This document shows, in pieces, positions 45,401-56,199 of a DNA stretch of 64,000 bases. A model generated the notes under the pieces. That model had not been told where the DNA came from. It saw only the letters and a program-made list of their open reading frames with translations, and made no database searches. The position numbers and the translations under genes were made by a program. The stretch's first letter is position 1; every line of letters starts with the position of its first letter. Location: contig NC_064045.1 in NCBI RefSeq assembly GCF_932526225.1, positions 6,370,998 to 6,434,997 of the forward strand, read 5' to 3'. Origin of the DNA: Nematostella vectensis. Taxonomy: Eukaryota > Cnidaria > Anthozoa > Actiniaria > Edwardsiidae.

Positions 45401-48400
45401 CCTGCGACTTTGAGAAAAGCTTAATGTACAATTGCGGTTGCAAGGTTACCTGTTGTTTTCTCCAGGCAACCTCATCTCGGCCACGCCAACTACAGACCAT
45501 AACCTCAGGTTTCCGCCGCTGCTCCCGGCGATAAGTTGTCCCCGGTGGCTGATTAACACAACTGTGAACACAATAAGAGAAAAAGTGAACTATAGTCACA
45601 AAAACTGATGACTACAAACACAACAAACGATACCTACAGATACAACAACCGACAACTAGACACAACAACCAAAAACAACAGACAAAAGAACCGACAACTA
45701 CAGTCACAACAACCAACCACTAAACACAAAAAACGACAACTACAGACACAACAACCGACAACTACAGATACAAAAGCTGACGATTAGACACAACAACTAA
45801 AAACTAGACACAGCCGTTGACAACTAGGCACAACTACTGACACAACAACCGGCCTCTACAAACACAACAACCGACAATACAGACACAGCAACCGACATAC
45901 AGACACAACAACCGACAACTACAGACACAACAACCGACAACTACAAACACAACAACCGACAATACAGACACAGCAACCGACATACAGACACAACAACCGA
46001 CAACTACAGACACAACAACCGACATACAAACGCAACAACCGACAATACAGACACAGCAACCGACATACAGACACAACAACCGACAACTACAGACACAACA
46101 ACCGACATACAAACGCAACAACCGACAATACAGACACAGCAACCGACATACAGACACAACAACCGACAACTAAGGACACAACAACCGACAACTAAGGACA
46201 CAACAACCGACAACTAGACAAAACAACTGAAAACTACAGACAAAACAGCCGATAAATACAGACTAAAAACATATATAACACAAGAATTTAGGCTTATAAT
46301 CTGCGAACCAAACTGCGAAACAAAAATAATAAAATGTTTCACCTATTTCTGTCTTGTCGGCCTGCCAGTGGAGAAAACAACTGTTCTGCCGAGTGTCCCA
46401 TGCTGAAAGCACGCCTTTGGAAAAAAAATAAATCAACATACTTTGGTTTTAAATTTCGTCGAAAAAAAAAAGGAGGGAACTTCACCTTCGCTATTCCCTG
46501 CGTACATAACACTGTCGCCAGCATAAGAAAGGCAGGTGAAATGGACAGTCGGTTTGTCTGGCTACAAGAAACACATTCACGTTAACACTATCTCCGACAT
46601 AAACAAAGGCAAGTGAAATGGAGAGTCAGGAATAATTGAAAGTGATAACTAAATAGTGATGATCATTGTGTTGATGGTGACAACAAGGATAATTATAATG
46701 GTGCTGTTGGTGGGGATGATGGTGATAGCGATGATAATGATGTTGATGCTTATGGCGATAAATGATGATGGTGGTGGTGATGACGATAATGCTGTTTATA
46801 AGGTTATGGTGGTGATGGTGATGGCAATGATGATGATAAATGATGATGAATAACCAGAACAATATAAAGCAACTGTATCCATAAAAGTCAAGGTACCTTG
46901 ATTGATGTGGTGAGCTCAGATGGTACAGCTGGTTCATGCACCTAGAAAATATCACAAGTTGGAATGTTGGCCAGTTTTCTCAGGCTGTTCAATTTTCTTT
47001 TAATTTGGTCTTTGTCACAGACAATTAAAATTGCTCCGCCAGTGTGCTTGCTTCGTCATGTTTTCAATTGTCTACATGACTTTGAAACTCTAACAGTATT
47101 GTCTGTTTATTTCTGTCTGTTCTGCTTGACTGTGTGTAAATCTGTCTGTCTGTCTCCGTATACACCTATTTCAATAAAGGTTGTCAGTGTAAATGGCGAT
47201 TGGCAAATGGCAGTTATACGAGCGAAAGTAACCATGCGTCTCGAGAAATATGGATAAATCAAAACAACTATCCATTAAAGGTTACCAATGCTTGGCTCTG
47301 ACATTGCTGGACTTAATTTAAAACCTTTAATTTTACGAATAATTAGTACCCATAAGCCATTTACCATTCGCCATTTGCACTGACAACCTTTTGTGAAATA
47401 GGTGAATGTCTGTGTATGTCTTTGTCTATCAATGAAGCCATCTATCTGTCTGTCTGTGAGTGTAAATGTCTATCATTTGTCACCCACTCGCCTGCCTATC
47501 TCAAAGCCTGACATATCATAGGAACTTACCTTTAGGCTAATATTGGGTATCGTCTCATCGACCAACCAAAACATGACTGATCCCCCCTCTCCCACAGTAG
47601 CAAACTCGTTGACAGTGTAGGGGTCCCACAGTATGTCATGCACCGGAAGTCGTGCATACGAAGAAGTGATGACGTCATATGTTTGGGTGTTCCACACAAC
47701 TACTGAACAGTCCCGGAAGTCTCCGACAGATATCAACATCCGGTCGTCTCGCGAGTATGCCAGACACACGACCTCATGCGGATGGTATGACAGAACCTAG
47801 AAGGATGCAATCGGGATCAGTTCGGGGAATATCTTTTTTTTATACTTAGAAAAAATTGCGAAATTTAAGTAAGTTCGGGTATTAGGTGAAACTTAAAGAA
47901 GGCCAATTACGCCGCCATGTTATGCTCCCGCTCGATCCAGAGTCACGCAAAGCATCCATTTCTATCAGCTAATTCAAGCGAGTAACCAAGAAATCAAATA
48001 TCTTCAATAAAGTATTAGACTTCATTCGTAGATTGTAATTTTAAAGTTTCCTTGCGAATAAATTGTTGTATTTTCAATAATAAACAATAACAAAATGTGA
48101 CTGATCGACATTCTTTAAGTCCAAGGAAAAAACAAACACAATTGCGATTTTCGATGCAATTTTTGTTGCATCTTTCTCGGTGAGTTAGTCGCATCGTGAT
48201 ATCGCACAGGTAACAAACATGATCGTAATCTGTGCGATATCGCTGCGACAAAAATCGCCGAGATTGCATCACGTTTACACTGGCGATTTGGAGTTGCAGC
48301 GCGAGTGAGAGAAAAATGGCCGCGACAGATGAGATTGCATTAGACGTGCAATATGCTTCTATCAAAATCATGACATTTTAAAGTTGCGGAAATTTCAATT

Positions 48401-51400
48401 CCTTGAAATCAAATTTTCATTGCTGCAAAAACAATGCCATTCTGCCATTCTGAAAATGTGTGCAGAATTCAAAAATAGACCGTTGACTGATTGATTGACC
48501 TTTCAACCTCACCTTAGTACATGTCTCTTCCTGGATGTCCCAAATATAGATCTGACTGCTCTCTGACGTCTCCGACGAGCCGGAAGCAGACGCCAGTACA
48601 AGGCCGTCATTCTGACACGTAATGGTTGAGACTTCCTCAACGTGACCAATAAGATGCTTTTGACCACCCGAGTGCAGGTCCTCGATAACGACAATAGAGC
48701 CGCTTGTGTACGCGAACAGACCTGGCGAGAAAGCGTGGTGGTAAAAACCTTTACAGTGCCGCACCATACATTTCACGCAATTGCGGTGCCGCGTTATACC
48801 TTTTACGAAGTTACGATGCCGCACCATCCTTTTTACGCAGTTACGGTGCCGCACCATACCTTTAACGCAGTTACGGTGCCGGACCATACTTTTTACGCCA
48901 TTGTGGTGCCGCACCATACCTTTTACGCAGTTTCGGTACCGCACCATTCTTTTTACGCAGTTACGGTGCCTCGCCATACCTTTAACGCCATTACGCTGCA
49001 ACATCATACATTTGACACAATTGCGGTGCCGCAGCATATCTTTTACGCAGTTACAGTGCTGCACCATACCTTTTACGCCGTTACGGTGCCGCCCCATACC
49101 TTTTACGCCATTACGGTGCCGCACCATACCTTTTACGCCGTTACGGTGCCGCACCATACCTTTTTTACAGTTACGGTGCCGCACCATATGTTTTTACGCC
49201 GTTACGGTGCCGCACCATACCTTTTACGCCATTGCGGTGCCGCACCATACCTTTTACGCCGTTACGGTGCCGCACCATACCTTTTATCCAATTACGGTGC
49301 CGCACCATACCTTTTATCCAATTACGGTGCCGCACTATATTTTTTACGCCGTTACGGTGCCGCACCATACCTTTTACGCCATTGCGGTCCAACACCATAC
49401 ATTTAACGCTATTACGATGCAACAGTACAATTGCCACAATTGCCACACAATACATTTTACGTTGCGAGACAAATCTTTTATATAATTTGGCTGCCGCAAA
49501 ACTCTTACTTACCGGTGTCGTATTTCCAGACCATGTTGTTTCTGCCCGCTCCGTTGTACCCGAGAACAGACTTCAACTGCATCCCAGCCTGACTTGGGGG
49601 CGCTGTGTATCGCCTGGTCGCTAAGCAAGAGTCTCGCGTCCTGCGTTGGTAGTGCCTTGTGACCATAGGGGGTTGGTGACAAGTGTTTTCGTCTCTGATG
49701 ACGCCACTGGGGTGCTGAGCAGCCCCGCTTGCGTTTGGGACGATTTTGGAGACAGTGTGGAATTTCTGCGGGGAGGGCTTTGGAGTAATGCAATCAAATA
49801 TAGTAAACTTCAAGTATTCTCCAATTTTTACTGTTTTTAATTTCTCTTTGTTTTTTTGCAAAATTGTAGCGATGTAACAGAAAATAGAGTATCTACATAC
49901 ATACTCATACTTACACTTTTATATTCATGAACCTGCCATTGGGTAGGTGCAGTACTAAGGTCTAGACTTCGCGCGTGTCGAGACGGCGATATAACGTGTG
50001 GAGACGACAGATGCATGTGATTCTCGCGCGGAACATGACTGGATCTCTGTGGTGACCCCACATGATCGTACTGGTGTTGCACGTGGTTGGTCACATGCGC
50101 CTGCCGGTGTGCCAGTACCGACTCTTCTCTTCCTGCTGTGCCAATCACATTCCCATCCTCGTCTTCCACAAGGCTGTTCGTGGGAGGGTGGTTAATCGGG
50201 CTCATCGTTAAGTCAATTGGGTCGTACTGGGTTGGCTGTGGTACGGCGCGGCGGGGTCTTGAAGAGCTGGGCCCCAGACGCGGGCTATAGGGTTTTTCGG
50301 GTGTTACTTTGACGCTGGGATCTACAACAGAGAAAGGTTTAGTGATGGATTTTTATAAAATAAAGTAACAAGAACCTGTAGTGGGAAAGGCAACAATATT
50401 ACTATTACCAGAGATCGGGAGAGCACCGCCTCCGCAACTATATAATAGGGTGATTTAGATCCACGACCCCGGTGAGAAGACGCCGCCTCGCGCACGTTCG
50501 ATTGCGCGCGCACGCTTTTCTTTGCCGGCGTCGCTTCCTGCTCAGGACGGTATTTCATGCTTTTTCACGTCCTCTTCAGGACGGGACGCCGGCAAAAATT
50601 AGCGTGCGCGAGGCGGCGTCCTCTTGCCGGCGTCGTGGATCTAAATCACCATACTGAGAGGCAGCTCATATGGGACAAGAGAAAGTGGAACTGGCTAAAA
50701 TCATCATTTAAGACTATTGAGACAATCTAGGGCTTCCAGCACGAACAAATCGACATAATACAGCTCTTTCATGCACATAAATATGGCGTGGTATGGGACA
50801 TTCTACAGATGCTTCGTTTAAGCGAGGTGTCGACTGTACAAGGAGTCACTTAGCTCACCTGGTAAAGGTCGCAATAGCGTTTCTTCCGGATCACGTCCAC
50901 TTTAAAAAAAAAGTAACCGTCAACAAGAATACGGGAATAGACAATAATCTATTTTCCATTCACGAGCTATTCAAAGCTATTTCATCGTCTATTCGTTGTC
51001 ACTGAAACCCTGGCGAGAATCCCTTTGATGCCACAAGTGTGTACTTTCTTATTGAATGATCGTCAAATGCTATCCTTTTCCCATAAGAAAACCGTGACTG
51101 CGCCTTCCCCCTCAACCCTCAGCAATTCCTAGGTACGTGGCTGTACCACTGCGTCTGAACTCGCACAAGAACAAACATTTAACTTTTTTCGTTGAGTTAG
51201 ACACCTTTTCTATAGAGTCGTGGCTGTACCACTGCGTCTGAACTCCCACGAGAACAAACATATAACTTTTTTCGTTGAGTTAGACACCTTTTCTAAAGAG
51301 TCGTGGCTGTACCACTGCGTCTGAACTCTCACAAGAACAAACATATAGCTTTTTTCGTTGAGTTAGACACCTTTTCTAAAGAGTCTTAGACTGGCCAATG

Positions 51401-54400
51401 TCTAATCCTTCACAGCCCAAGGTGTAGCATAAGGGCATAGCCTCCCTTTTTTTCAGAAAAAAAATCGTCCTTATTTCCTTCGAGTGCATAGCCCTTCTCA
51501 AAGTACTTAGACTGTCCAGCTTTTTGTACCGCCCTACAAGTCCCACAAAAAGACAAAAAGAAAAAAAACACCAAATTTACCCCAAAGTCATTGAGCCAGT
51601 CAATGTTTTCTTTATTACCTTGGTCGGTTAAGCTTTTTCCGGCTTCCCAAAAAGTCCCATATTAGTATGGCCTCGCCTGCGCTGACAAGACTGAAGTTGT
51701 CCGGAGTGAAGCTGATTTGGCGAATCCGATCTGCATGACCAATAAACACCTGGGCAGATGGGAACAAACAAACATAAATGTAGACATCTGATAGATAATC
51801 TGGATACGATGAATAGAGCACCGTGGAAATTAAAAGATGAAAAATTTGGGGGAGGGGGGGAGGTCCTGATGCTGTAACTTTTCGTGACGTTTCTTCTCCT
51901 ATCTTTCAAATAATCGTTCCCGAGATATCGTGGCTATTAATATGAAAACTGAAATCGTAAGGGGGGGGGGGGGGTGTTAGGGGGAGGGGGCCACGGATGA
52001 AAGAGGTCAAGTAAAAATTCGTGACGTTTCTTCTCCTTACTTTCAAGTGATCGTTTTCGAGACCTCGTTGCTAGAAATGGAAAACTGGAATTGTAAAATA
52101 GGACTTGTTTTAATTCCAGTTCTTTAATGAATCTGGAGCTATGATAGAAATTAATAACCACTTTAGTACCCATGTGGTAGTCCCACCCATACTGACCTGG
52201 AAGTTAACGTCAAGCCGCATGTGATAGTCCCATACTTTGATCATCTTATCTCCCGCAGTAACGAGGTGTCGTCCATCAATGGTTGCCATAACACACGACG
52301 TGTAGTTACGGTGAACGTTGGACACCTGTCATAGCTATAATTAGCCACCGTACACTGCCTTGGTATAATTTTTTTTTACGATATTTAACATATCATCATC
52401 ACACATTAAATGGGCTTCGTAAAATATTTTATTGGACATAAGGGTGTTTCAGATCTACAACGCCAGCCGCTTACCTCGCTAAGCAATAACCCAGTTGATG
52501 AGTCTATCTTAAAAAATCTGTTTGACGAGGAAGAAGGAAGTGAAAAAAGTAAGAAACTTACCTTGCTAAGCATAACCCGGTTGATGAGTCCTTCTAAAGA
52601 AGCCTGTTTGACGAGGAAGAAGGAAGTGAGAAGCTTACCTAGCTAAGCAATAACCCGGTTGATGAGTCCTTCTTAAGAAGCCTGTTTGATGAGGAAGAAG
52701 GAAGTGGAGAAAGTCAGAAGCTTACCTCGCTAAGCAATAACCCGGTTGATGAGTCCATCTTAAGGAGTCTGTTTGACGAGGAAGAAGGAAGTGAGAAGCT
52801 TACCTAAGCCTAGCTAAGCAATAACCCGGTTGATGAGTCCATCTTAAGAAGCCTGTTTGATGAGGAAGAAGGAAGTGGAGAAAGTCAGAAGCTTACCTCG
52901 CTAAGCAATAACCCGGTTGATGAGTCCATCTTAAGGAGTCTGTTTGACGAGGTGACCACAAGCAGCTGTTTGAGCTCAGGTGGGGCAAATGTCACCAGTC
53001 GAGCTGTGTCTACAACGGGCCGGTCATCTGTGGCTATGGTTGTGATATCAACTCTGAGAATCTGAATAAAAGGTGTCAAGTCAGAAGACAGGCTGTGTTT
53101 ACAACGTGCAGATTTCGTGATGTTTGAGAATCTAGGAAATAAATGTTGTCAAAAGATAATTAAAAAAGACATTTCTACAACGCCCGGTTAATGGTGGTAA
53201 TGGTAGTGATATTAAATGTGAGATAGTTACATTAAGATAGTTATCGAGGAAGATAACTCGAACTGGGATAATTACTTGCTTACTAGAGCAGAACTTCAAG
53301 ATCTCTATGGACTTAATTTCAGTCATTTCTACTCTAATAACTCCTTTTTGAATAAGTACTTCAAGGGGGACATGAACGTGATATTCGAGTTATCAAGGTT
53401 GCACTGTGTAGAAAAGTACAGTCGAAGCTCTCTGAGCGACCGCTCTCGTAAGCGACTAGCTCCGATTACGACCACGATCCCGAATCACCGATTGAATTGT
53501 CACACAAACTCTGTAATTCTAAGCTCTCGTAAGCGACCAACTTATCGGTGCGACCAGCTCCGTTAACGACCACAATTTCAAACCACCAACTGAGATTTTC
53601 TTTTATTTTTAAGCTCTCGTAAGCGACCACATTGATTTTTTGCTTTACAACATCAGTCAACAACTGATAAACATCATATCCAATGCATGCTGAAATCACA
53701 TATAGAGCGGAAATGTTGTGATGTTTCACAAAAGCTGCCTTTCCAGTAGGCAACCATTAGAGAATTTTATAATTACAATTTTCTAAACTTCAATTTCAAC
53801 CATGGGATTGACATTTCCTCCAGAAAATGTATAAATGCAAGGAATCTCTAGTCCATTGCCAGCTCCACGATTTATCCTTTTTCCAGTTACAATCGCCATG
53901 CACGCTTTAGAAACCGGCTAACAAAAGACGCCATGCGCAGAAGATATTCTCATGTCGAAAAGCTTCAGTCGTCGATATAAACGAGCACAACGAGCTACTT
54001 TGCGTAGAATTAATTGCTATTAAATAAAACAACTCACTCTCGTGATAAATCAAATAGCTAGTTTTAAAATCAAGCAATAAACAAAAATATTATCACAATA
54101 ACTTTTAGATTCCATTTTGATTAAGCTCCCGTAAGCGGCCAGAGAATTTCATAATTAAAATTTTCTAAACTTCAATTTCAACCATGGGATTGACATTTCT
54201 TTGTCTCCAGAAAATGTATATATGCAAGGAATCTCTAGTCCATTGCCAGCTCCACGATTTATCCTTTTTCCAGTTACAATCGCCATGCACGCTTTAGAAA
54301 TCGGCTAACAAAAGACGCCATGCGCAGAAGATATTCTCATGTCGAAAAGCTTCAGTCGTCGATATAAACGAGCACAACGAGCTACTTTGCGTAGAATTAA

Positions 54401-56195
54401 TTGCTATTAAATAAAACAACTCACTCTCGTGATAAGTCAAATAGCTAGTTTTGAAATCAAGCAATAAACAAAAATATTATCACAATAACTTTTAGATTCC
54501 ATTTTGATTAAGCTCCCGTAAGCGACCAACACCTATTTTTCAAGTTTTTGGCGCCCAGTGGTCGCTAATGAGAGCAAACTCTCGTAAGAGACCAGCTCCG
54601 TTAACGACCACAATTTTCACTTCCCAAGGTGGTCGCTTACGAGAGCTTCAACTGTACTTCCAAGGAAACAGAAATCAATTCGAGTTTGAGCGATGTTCGA
54701 GTTATCAGGGTTGCTATGTGCTAAAGAGTACTTTTATTGGAACAGAGATCGATTCGAGTTATCGTGATGTTTGTGTTATCAAGGTTTCACTGTGTTTAAA
54801 AGTACTTCTAGGGGAACAGAAATCAATTGGAGTTAGCGCGATGTCCAAGTTATCAAGGTTGCTATGTGCTAGAGAGTACTTTTAGGGGAACAAAAATCAA
54901 TTGGAGTTAGCGCGATGTCCAAGTTATCAAGGTTGCTATGTGCTAAAGAGTACGTTTAGGGGAACAGAAATCAATTGGAGTTAGCGCGATGTCCAAGTTA
55001 TCAGGGTTGCTATGTGCTAAAGAGTACTTTTAGGGAAACAGAAATCAATTGGAGTTAGCGCGATGTTCAAGTTATCAAGGTTGCTATGTGCTAAAGAGTA
55101 CTTTTAGGGGAACAGAGATCAATTCGAGTTAGCGCGATGTTCAAGTTATCAAGGTTGCTATGTGCTAAAGAGTACTTTTAGGGGAACAGAGATCAATTCG
55201 AGTTAGCGCGATGTTCAAGTTATCAAGGTTGCTTACTTCGTCAAGTGATCTGGCGTCCACCACTGTCACAGTAAACTCAGACGGACCCACAAACACCAGT
55301 CTCTTGCCCTCATAACTGACCGCTAGGGCACTGGGGCCTAGTTCCTCATCCCTTGCAGTCATGTTCAGGAGCATGCGTACTAGGTGGTAGTCGTCGGTGC
55401 TTGCATTGTACATGGCCAGGGCACCTGGAAGATCAAAGGTAACAGTGCATTTTCTAGCAATTCAGGTCCAACGTTGGAATCAGCCTCTGTAAAACATCAA
55501 TATGCCAAGTACAAGTGTGACAAGCATTTTGGGAAGCTGTTGAAGCGACTGAATTTGGGAAACAAAGCTTAAAGCCTCATTGTCACCAGTTTACTTCCGG
55601 AGGTCCGACGGAGACCTCAACCGTTAAAGGACAAAAGAATCTATTAAAATCCGAGATATTTAACATGCCATCCGCTCTAAATTATCAATCACATCCTCGA
55701 AGAAACTTGCAATAAACACACTGCTTACAATATTTTGGAATATTTTTCGCTTTTTCCGTTAAAAATCATCGGATATTGTTACGTGATCGACCGGAAGTAA
55801 ACTGGTGACAATGCAGCTTTAAGCCTTTATTTTCAGGCGGTTACTTTTAGATTTCTTCTCATAATTTGTCTTTTAGCTGAAAACAAAAGGTGTGGCTGTC
55901 AACAACTCTTTTAGTTGAGCTGTGCAAAAAAAAACTGTAAACTCTTTATCAGCCAACAAATTAATCAATATTTACCTAAAGCACCAGCACTGTACAGGTA
56001 GCCTCCATTCGGTGCGAACACAAGTCCCGTCACTACCCCCCTGTGTTGTTTGTGCTCAGCCAGTAGGTTGGTAGTCTCTATGTCAAAAACTCGGACAGTG
56101 CCATCCGTGAAGCCGCATGCAAAGCTGTTGTTGGTGGGATGGAAGGCAATGTTGCAGGGCTCCTCTCCCGGGGCGCGGAAGTCATAGAGCTGAGC
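39443..56195 (-). CDS. WDR90: WD repeat-containing protein 90 (POC16-like), C-terminal 22 exons, partial at the 5' end
   Basis: WDR90/POC16 is a centriolar and ciliary microtubule-wall protein with many WD40 repeats. Exons, minus strand, 5' to 3': 55976-56195, 55237-55424, 52897-53061, 52197-52325, 51619-51749, 50859-50899, 49915-50321, 49513-49765, 48513-48721, 47530-47796, 46897-46941, 46343-46385, 45450-45561, 45011-45098, 44109-44198, 43694-43816, 42918-43173, 42536-42666, 41987-42160, 41543-41665, 40246-40330, 39443-39597. Sum 3435 bases, 1144 codons plus stop, phases consistent. WD-type ends are frequent: GTVRVFD, KMIKVWD, AILIWD, SQIYIWD, SVVVWN, GGNLRLW, GVLHLW, RVSVWSADW, DVLIWN. Diagnostic of WDR90 are LGYNGAGRNNMVW, MEDEMVLDGAI, CELVDWLTFP, FTGYSMQR and a final DFTGHSDAV...FSPSGHLLYT blade. 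Exon 7 (49915-50321) encodes a disordered, His/Ser/Pro-rich linker between propellers. The 5' exons lie beyond the right edge, past the satellite intron. The 41- and 43-base exons are deduced from phase and splice sites. Confidence 0.92.
39655..40160. repeat. ATC-rich compound array in the last WDR90 intron
   Basis: (ATC)n runs organise into units of about 55-60 bases: CACTGCCATCACCACATCGA, TCATCATAATTAACCATTAA, TCATCATCACC. About six copies. Confidence 0.9.
40390..41009. repeat. 22-bp minisatellite, about 28 copies, WDR90 intron
   Basis: The unit is AATACCAAGAGTGCTAGATA plus GA, almost invariant (rare changes such as GCAAGAAAG at 40590 and ACTAAG at 40690). It starts about 60 bases from the acceptor of exon 40246-40330. 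Confidence 0.95.
41100..41541. repeat. About 55-60 bp repeat adjoining a WDR90 donor
   Basis: About seven diverged units share GTGATCGGATAGCAATCGTG, ACGATGTGTGATGA and TTCGGGATGGGTTCGG. The last unit ends within ten bases of the donor of exon 41543-41665 (on the minus strand AAG|GTAAACCTCGCGATTGC), so it abuts but does not include the splice site. Confidence 0.85.
43455..43693. repeat. 33-bp minisatellite copying the donor of WDR90 exon 43694-43816
   Basis: On the minus strand the exon ends GTCGTAGGACAG|GTAGGATAT. The following units read CAAGTCGTAGGGCAG|GTGGGGTATAACATGTT, 33 bases each, about seven copies. Since 33 is a multiple of three, the exon frame stays open through three further donor copies before a TAG (43571-43573). 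Confidence 0.93.
43840..44040. repeat. Tandem repeats with full CRE palindromes, WDR90 intron
   Basis: About five units of 35-45 bases share ACCACCTGGCCATGTACA, ACCACCGATGACGTCAT. TGACGTCA, the complete cAMP-response-element palindrome, is present at about four of the units; others are degenerate (CCGACGTCAT, GATATCGTTAT). Confidence 0.85.
44354..44959. mobile_element. MITE with about 40-bp inverted ends, WDR90 intron
   Basis: The left end GGGGCCGGTTCCTGAAAAGT is mirrored by the right end (on the minus strand GGGGCCGGCTCCTGAAAGCT). Both continue CAGATAAAT. Further inside, TTATCTGCCGATAG and TTATCGGC blocks are also mirrored. 606 bases, no transposase. Confidence 0.85.
45600..46260. repeat. 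'ACAACAACCGACAACTACAG' array, WDR90 intron
   Basis: Units of about 22-24 bases (ACACAACAACCGAC plus AACTACAG or ATACAG) are arranged in higher-order blocks: the group around CAAACGCAACAACCG is repeated at about 46027 and 46107. The deduced cysteine-rich peptides (CRLLCLYVGCC) on the minus strand are translations of the repeat, not a gene. Confidence 0.92.
46650..46860. repeat. GAT/GGT-rich trinucleotide tract, WDR90 intron
   Basis: Imperfect GATGAT/GGTGAT repeat of about 200 bases between the 46343 and 46897 exons. Confidence 0.8.
47163..47403. mobile_element. Foldback sequence with about 41-bp arms, WDR90 intron
   Basis: CACCTATTTCAATAAAGGTT on the left and its mirrored copy on the right (minus strand CACCTATTTCACAAAAGGTT) both run on into GTCAGTG.AAATGGCGA. 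TGTC microsatellite tracts flank both arms. Confidence 0.65.
48140..48320. mobile_element. Small foldback sequence, WDR90 intron
   Basis: GTGATATCGCACAG and CTGTGCGATATCGC are mirrored about a 30-base centre. Outer GCGATTTT and AAAATCGCC motifs extend the symmetry loosely. Likely a short MITE. Confidence 0.45.
48724..49420. repeat. 30-bp minisatellite filling the intron before WDR90 exon 48513-48721
   Basis: About 23 units with CGTTACGGTGCCGCACCATA and CCTTTTACGC; GGTGCCGCACC is itself an inverted repeat. The array occupies most of the 790-base intron, from about 30 bases before the acceptor. Because 30 is a multiple of three, both strands stay open over long stretches. On the minus strand the frame (NGVKGMVRHR repeats) runs without a stop into the exon frame from an ATG at 49187. 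Confidence 0.93.
51130..51390. repeat. About 85-bp direct repeat, three copies, WDR90 intron
   Basis: Units contain CGTGGCTGTACCACTGCGTC, TGAACTC, CGAGAACAAACATATAAC and GTTGAGTTAGACACCTTTTC. Very similar copies; not next to a splice site. Confidence 0.85.
52450..52953. repeat. About 80-bp repeat containing the end of WDR90 exon 52897-53061 and its donor
   Basis: Five extra units lie downstream of the true junction. Each has GAAGCTTACCTCGCTAAGCA, ATAACCCGGTTGATGAG and GTCTGTTTGACGAGG. On the minus strand this is about 57 bases of coding sequence ending TTGCTTAGCGAG, then the donor GTAAGCTTC. Units at about 52467, 52556, 52634, 52722 and 52798 keep a GT at the copied donor (GAG|GTAAG, AAG|GTAAG or TAG|GTAAG). 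Confidence 0.9.
53419..54654. mobile_element. Non-autonomous DNA transposon, pogo/Tc1-like ends, WDR90 intron
   Basis: The ends are CAGTCGAAGCTCTCTGAGCG and, on the minus strand, CAGTTGAAGCTCTCGTAAGC, flanked by TA on both sides (53417-53418, 54655-54656). CAG termini with TA duplication fit Tc1/mariner-pogo elements. CTCTCGTAAGCGACCA motifs recur six or more times inside. A block of about 381 bp (53759-54139) is directly duplicated at 54140-54521 with over 95 percent identity by eye. No transposase frame. Confidence 0.75.
54660..55236. repeat. About 72-bp repeat running up to the donor of WDR90 exon 55237-55424
   Basis: About eight units share GTTATCAAGGTTGCTATGTG, CTAAAGAGTACTTTTAGGGG and AACAGA.ATCAATT.GAGTTAGCGCGATGT. 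The unit next to the exon replaces CTATGTG by CTTACTTCG, so the array begins at intron position +4 (minus strand GAA|GTAAGCAACCTTGATAAC). Confidence 0.9.
55569..55822. mobile_element. MITE family A, copy 4 (most intact)
   Basis: The ends are TTAAAGCCTCATTGTCACCA and, on the minus strand, TTAAAGCTGCATTGTCACCA, both continuing GTTTACTTCCGG. TTAA stands at both outer edges and could be a target duplication. The interior matches copies 1-3 (GCCATCCGCTCTAAATTATC, GTTAAAAATCATCGG). In the WDR90 intron between the first two exons. Confidence 0.85.
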
Positions 56196-56199
56196 CTGA

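Noticed and set aside
45834..46213. Cysteine-rich repetitive minus-strand open frames
   Set aside because: Translation of the ACAACAACCGAC intron array, with no signal peptide, no splice context and shifting frames.
46337..46405. Alternative WDR90 exon starting at CATGGGACACTC
   Set aside because: That reading ends in an in-frame TAG and does not fit the phase of the next exon. The acceptor at CGGCAG|AACAGT (exon 46343-46385) gives consistent phases and a sensible WD40 continuation.
48642..49485. Two long plus-strand open frames (254 and 234 codons) with repeated histidine- or arginine-rich peptides
   Set aside because: They lie antisense to the WDR90 intron and are made of the 30-bp repeat; period divisible by three explains both.
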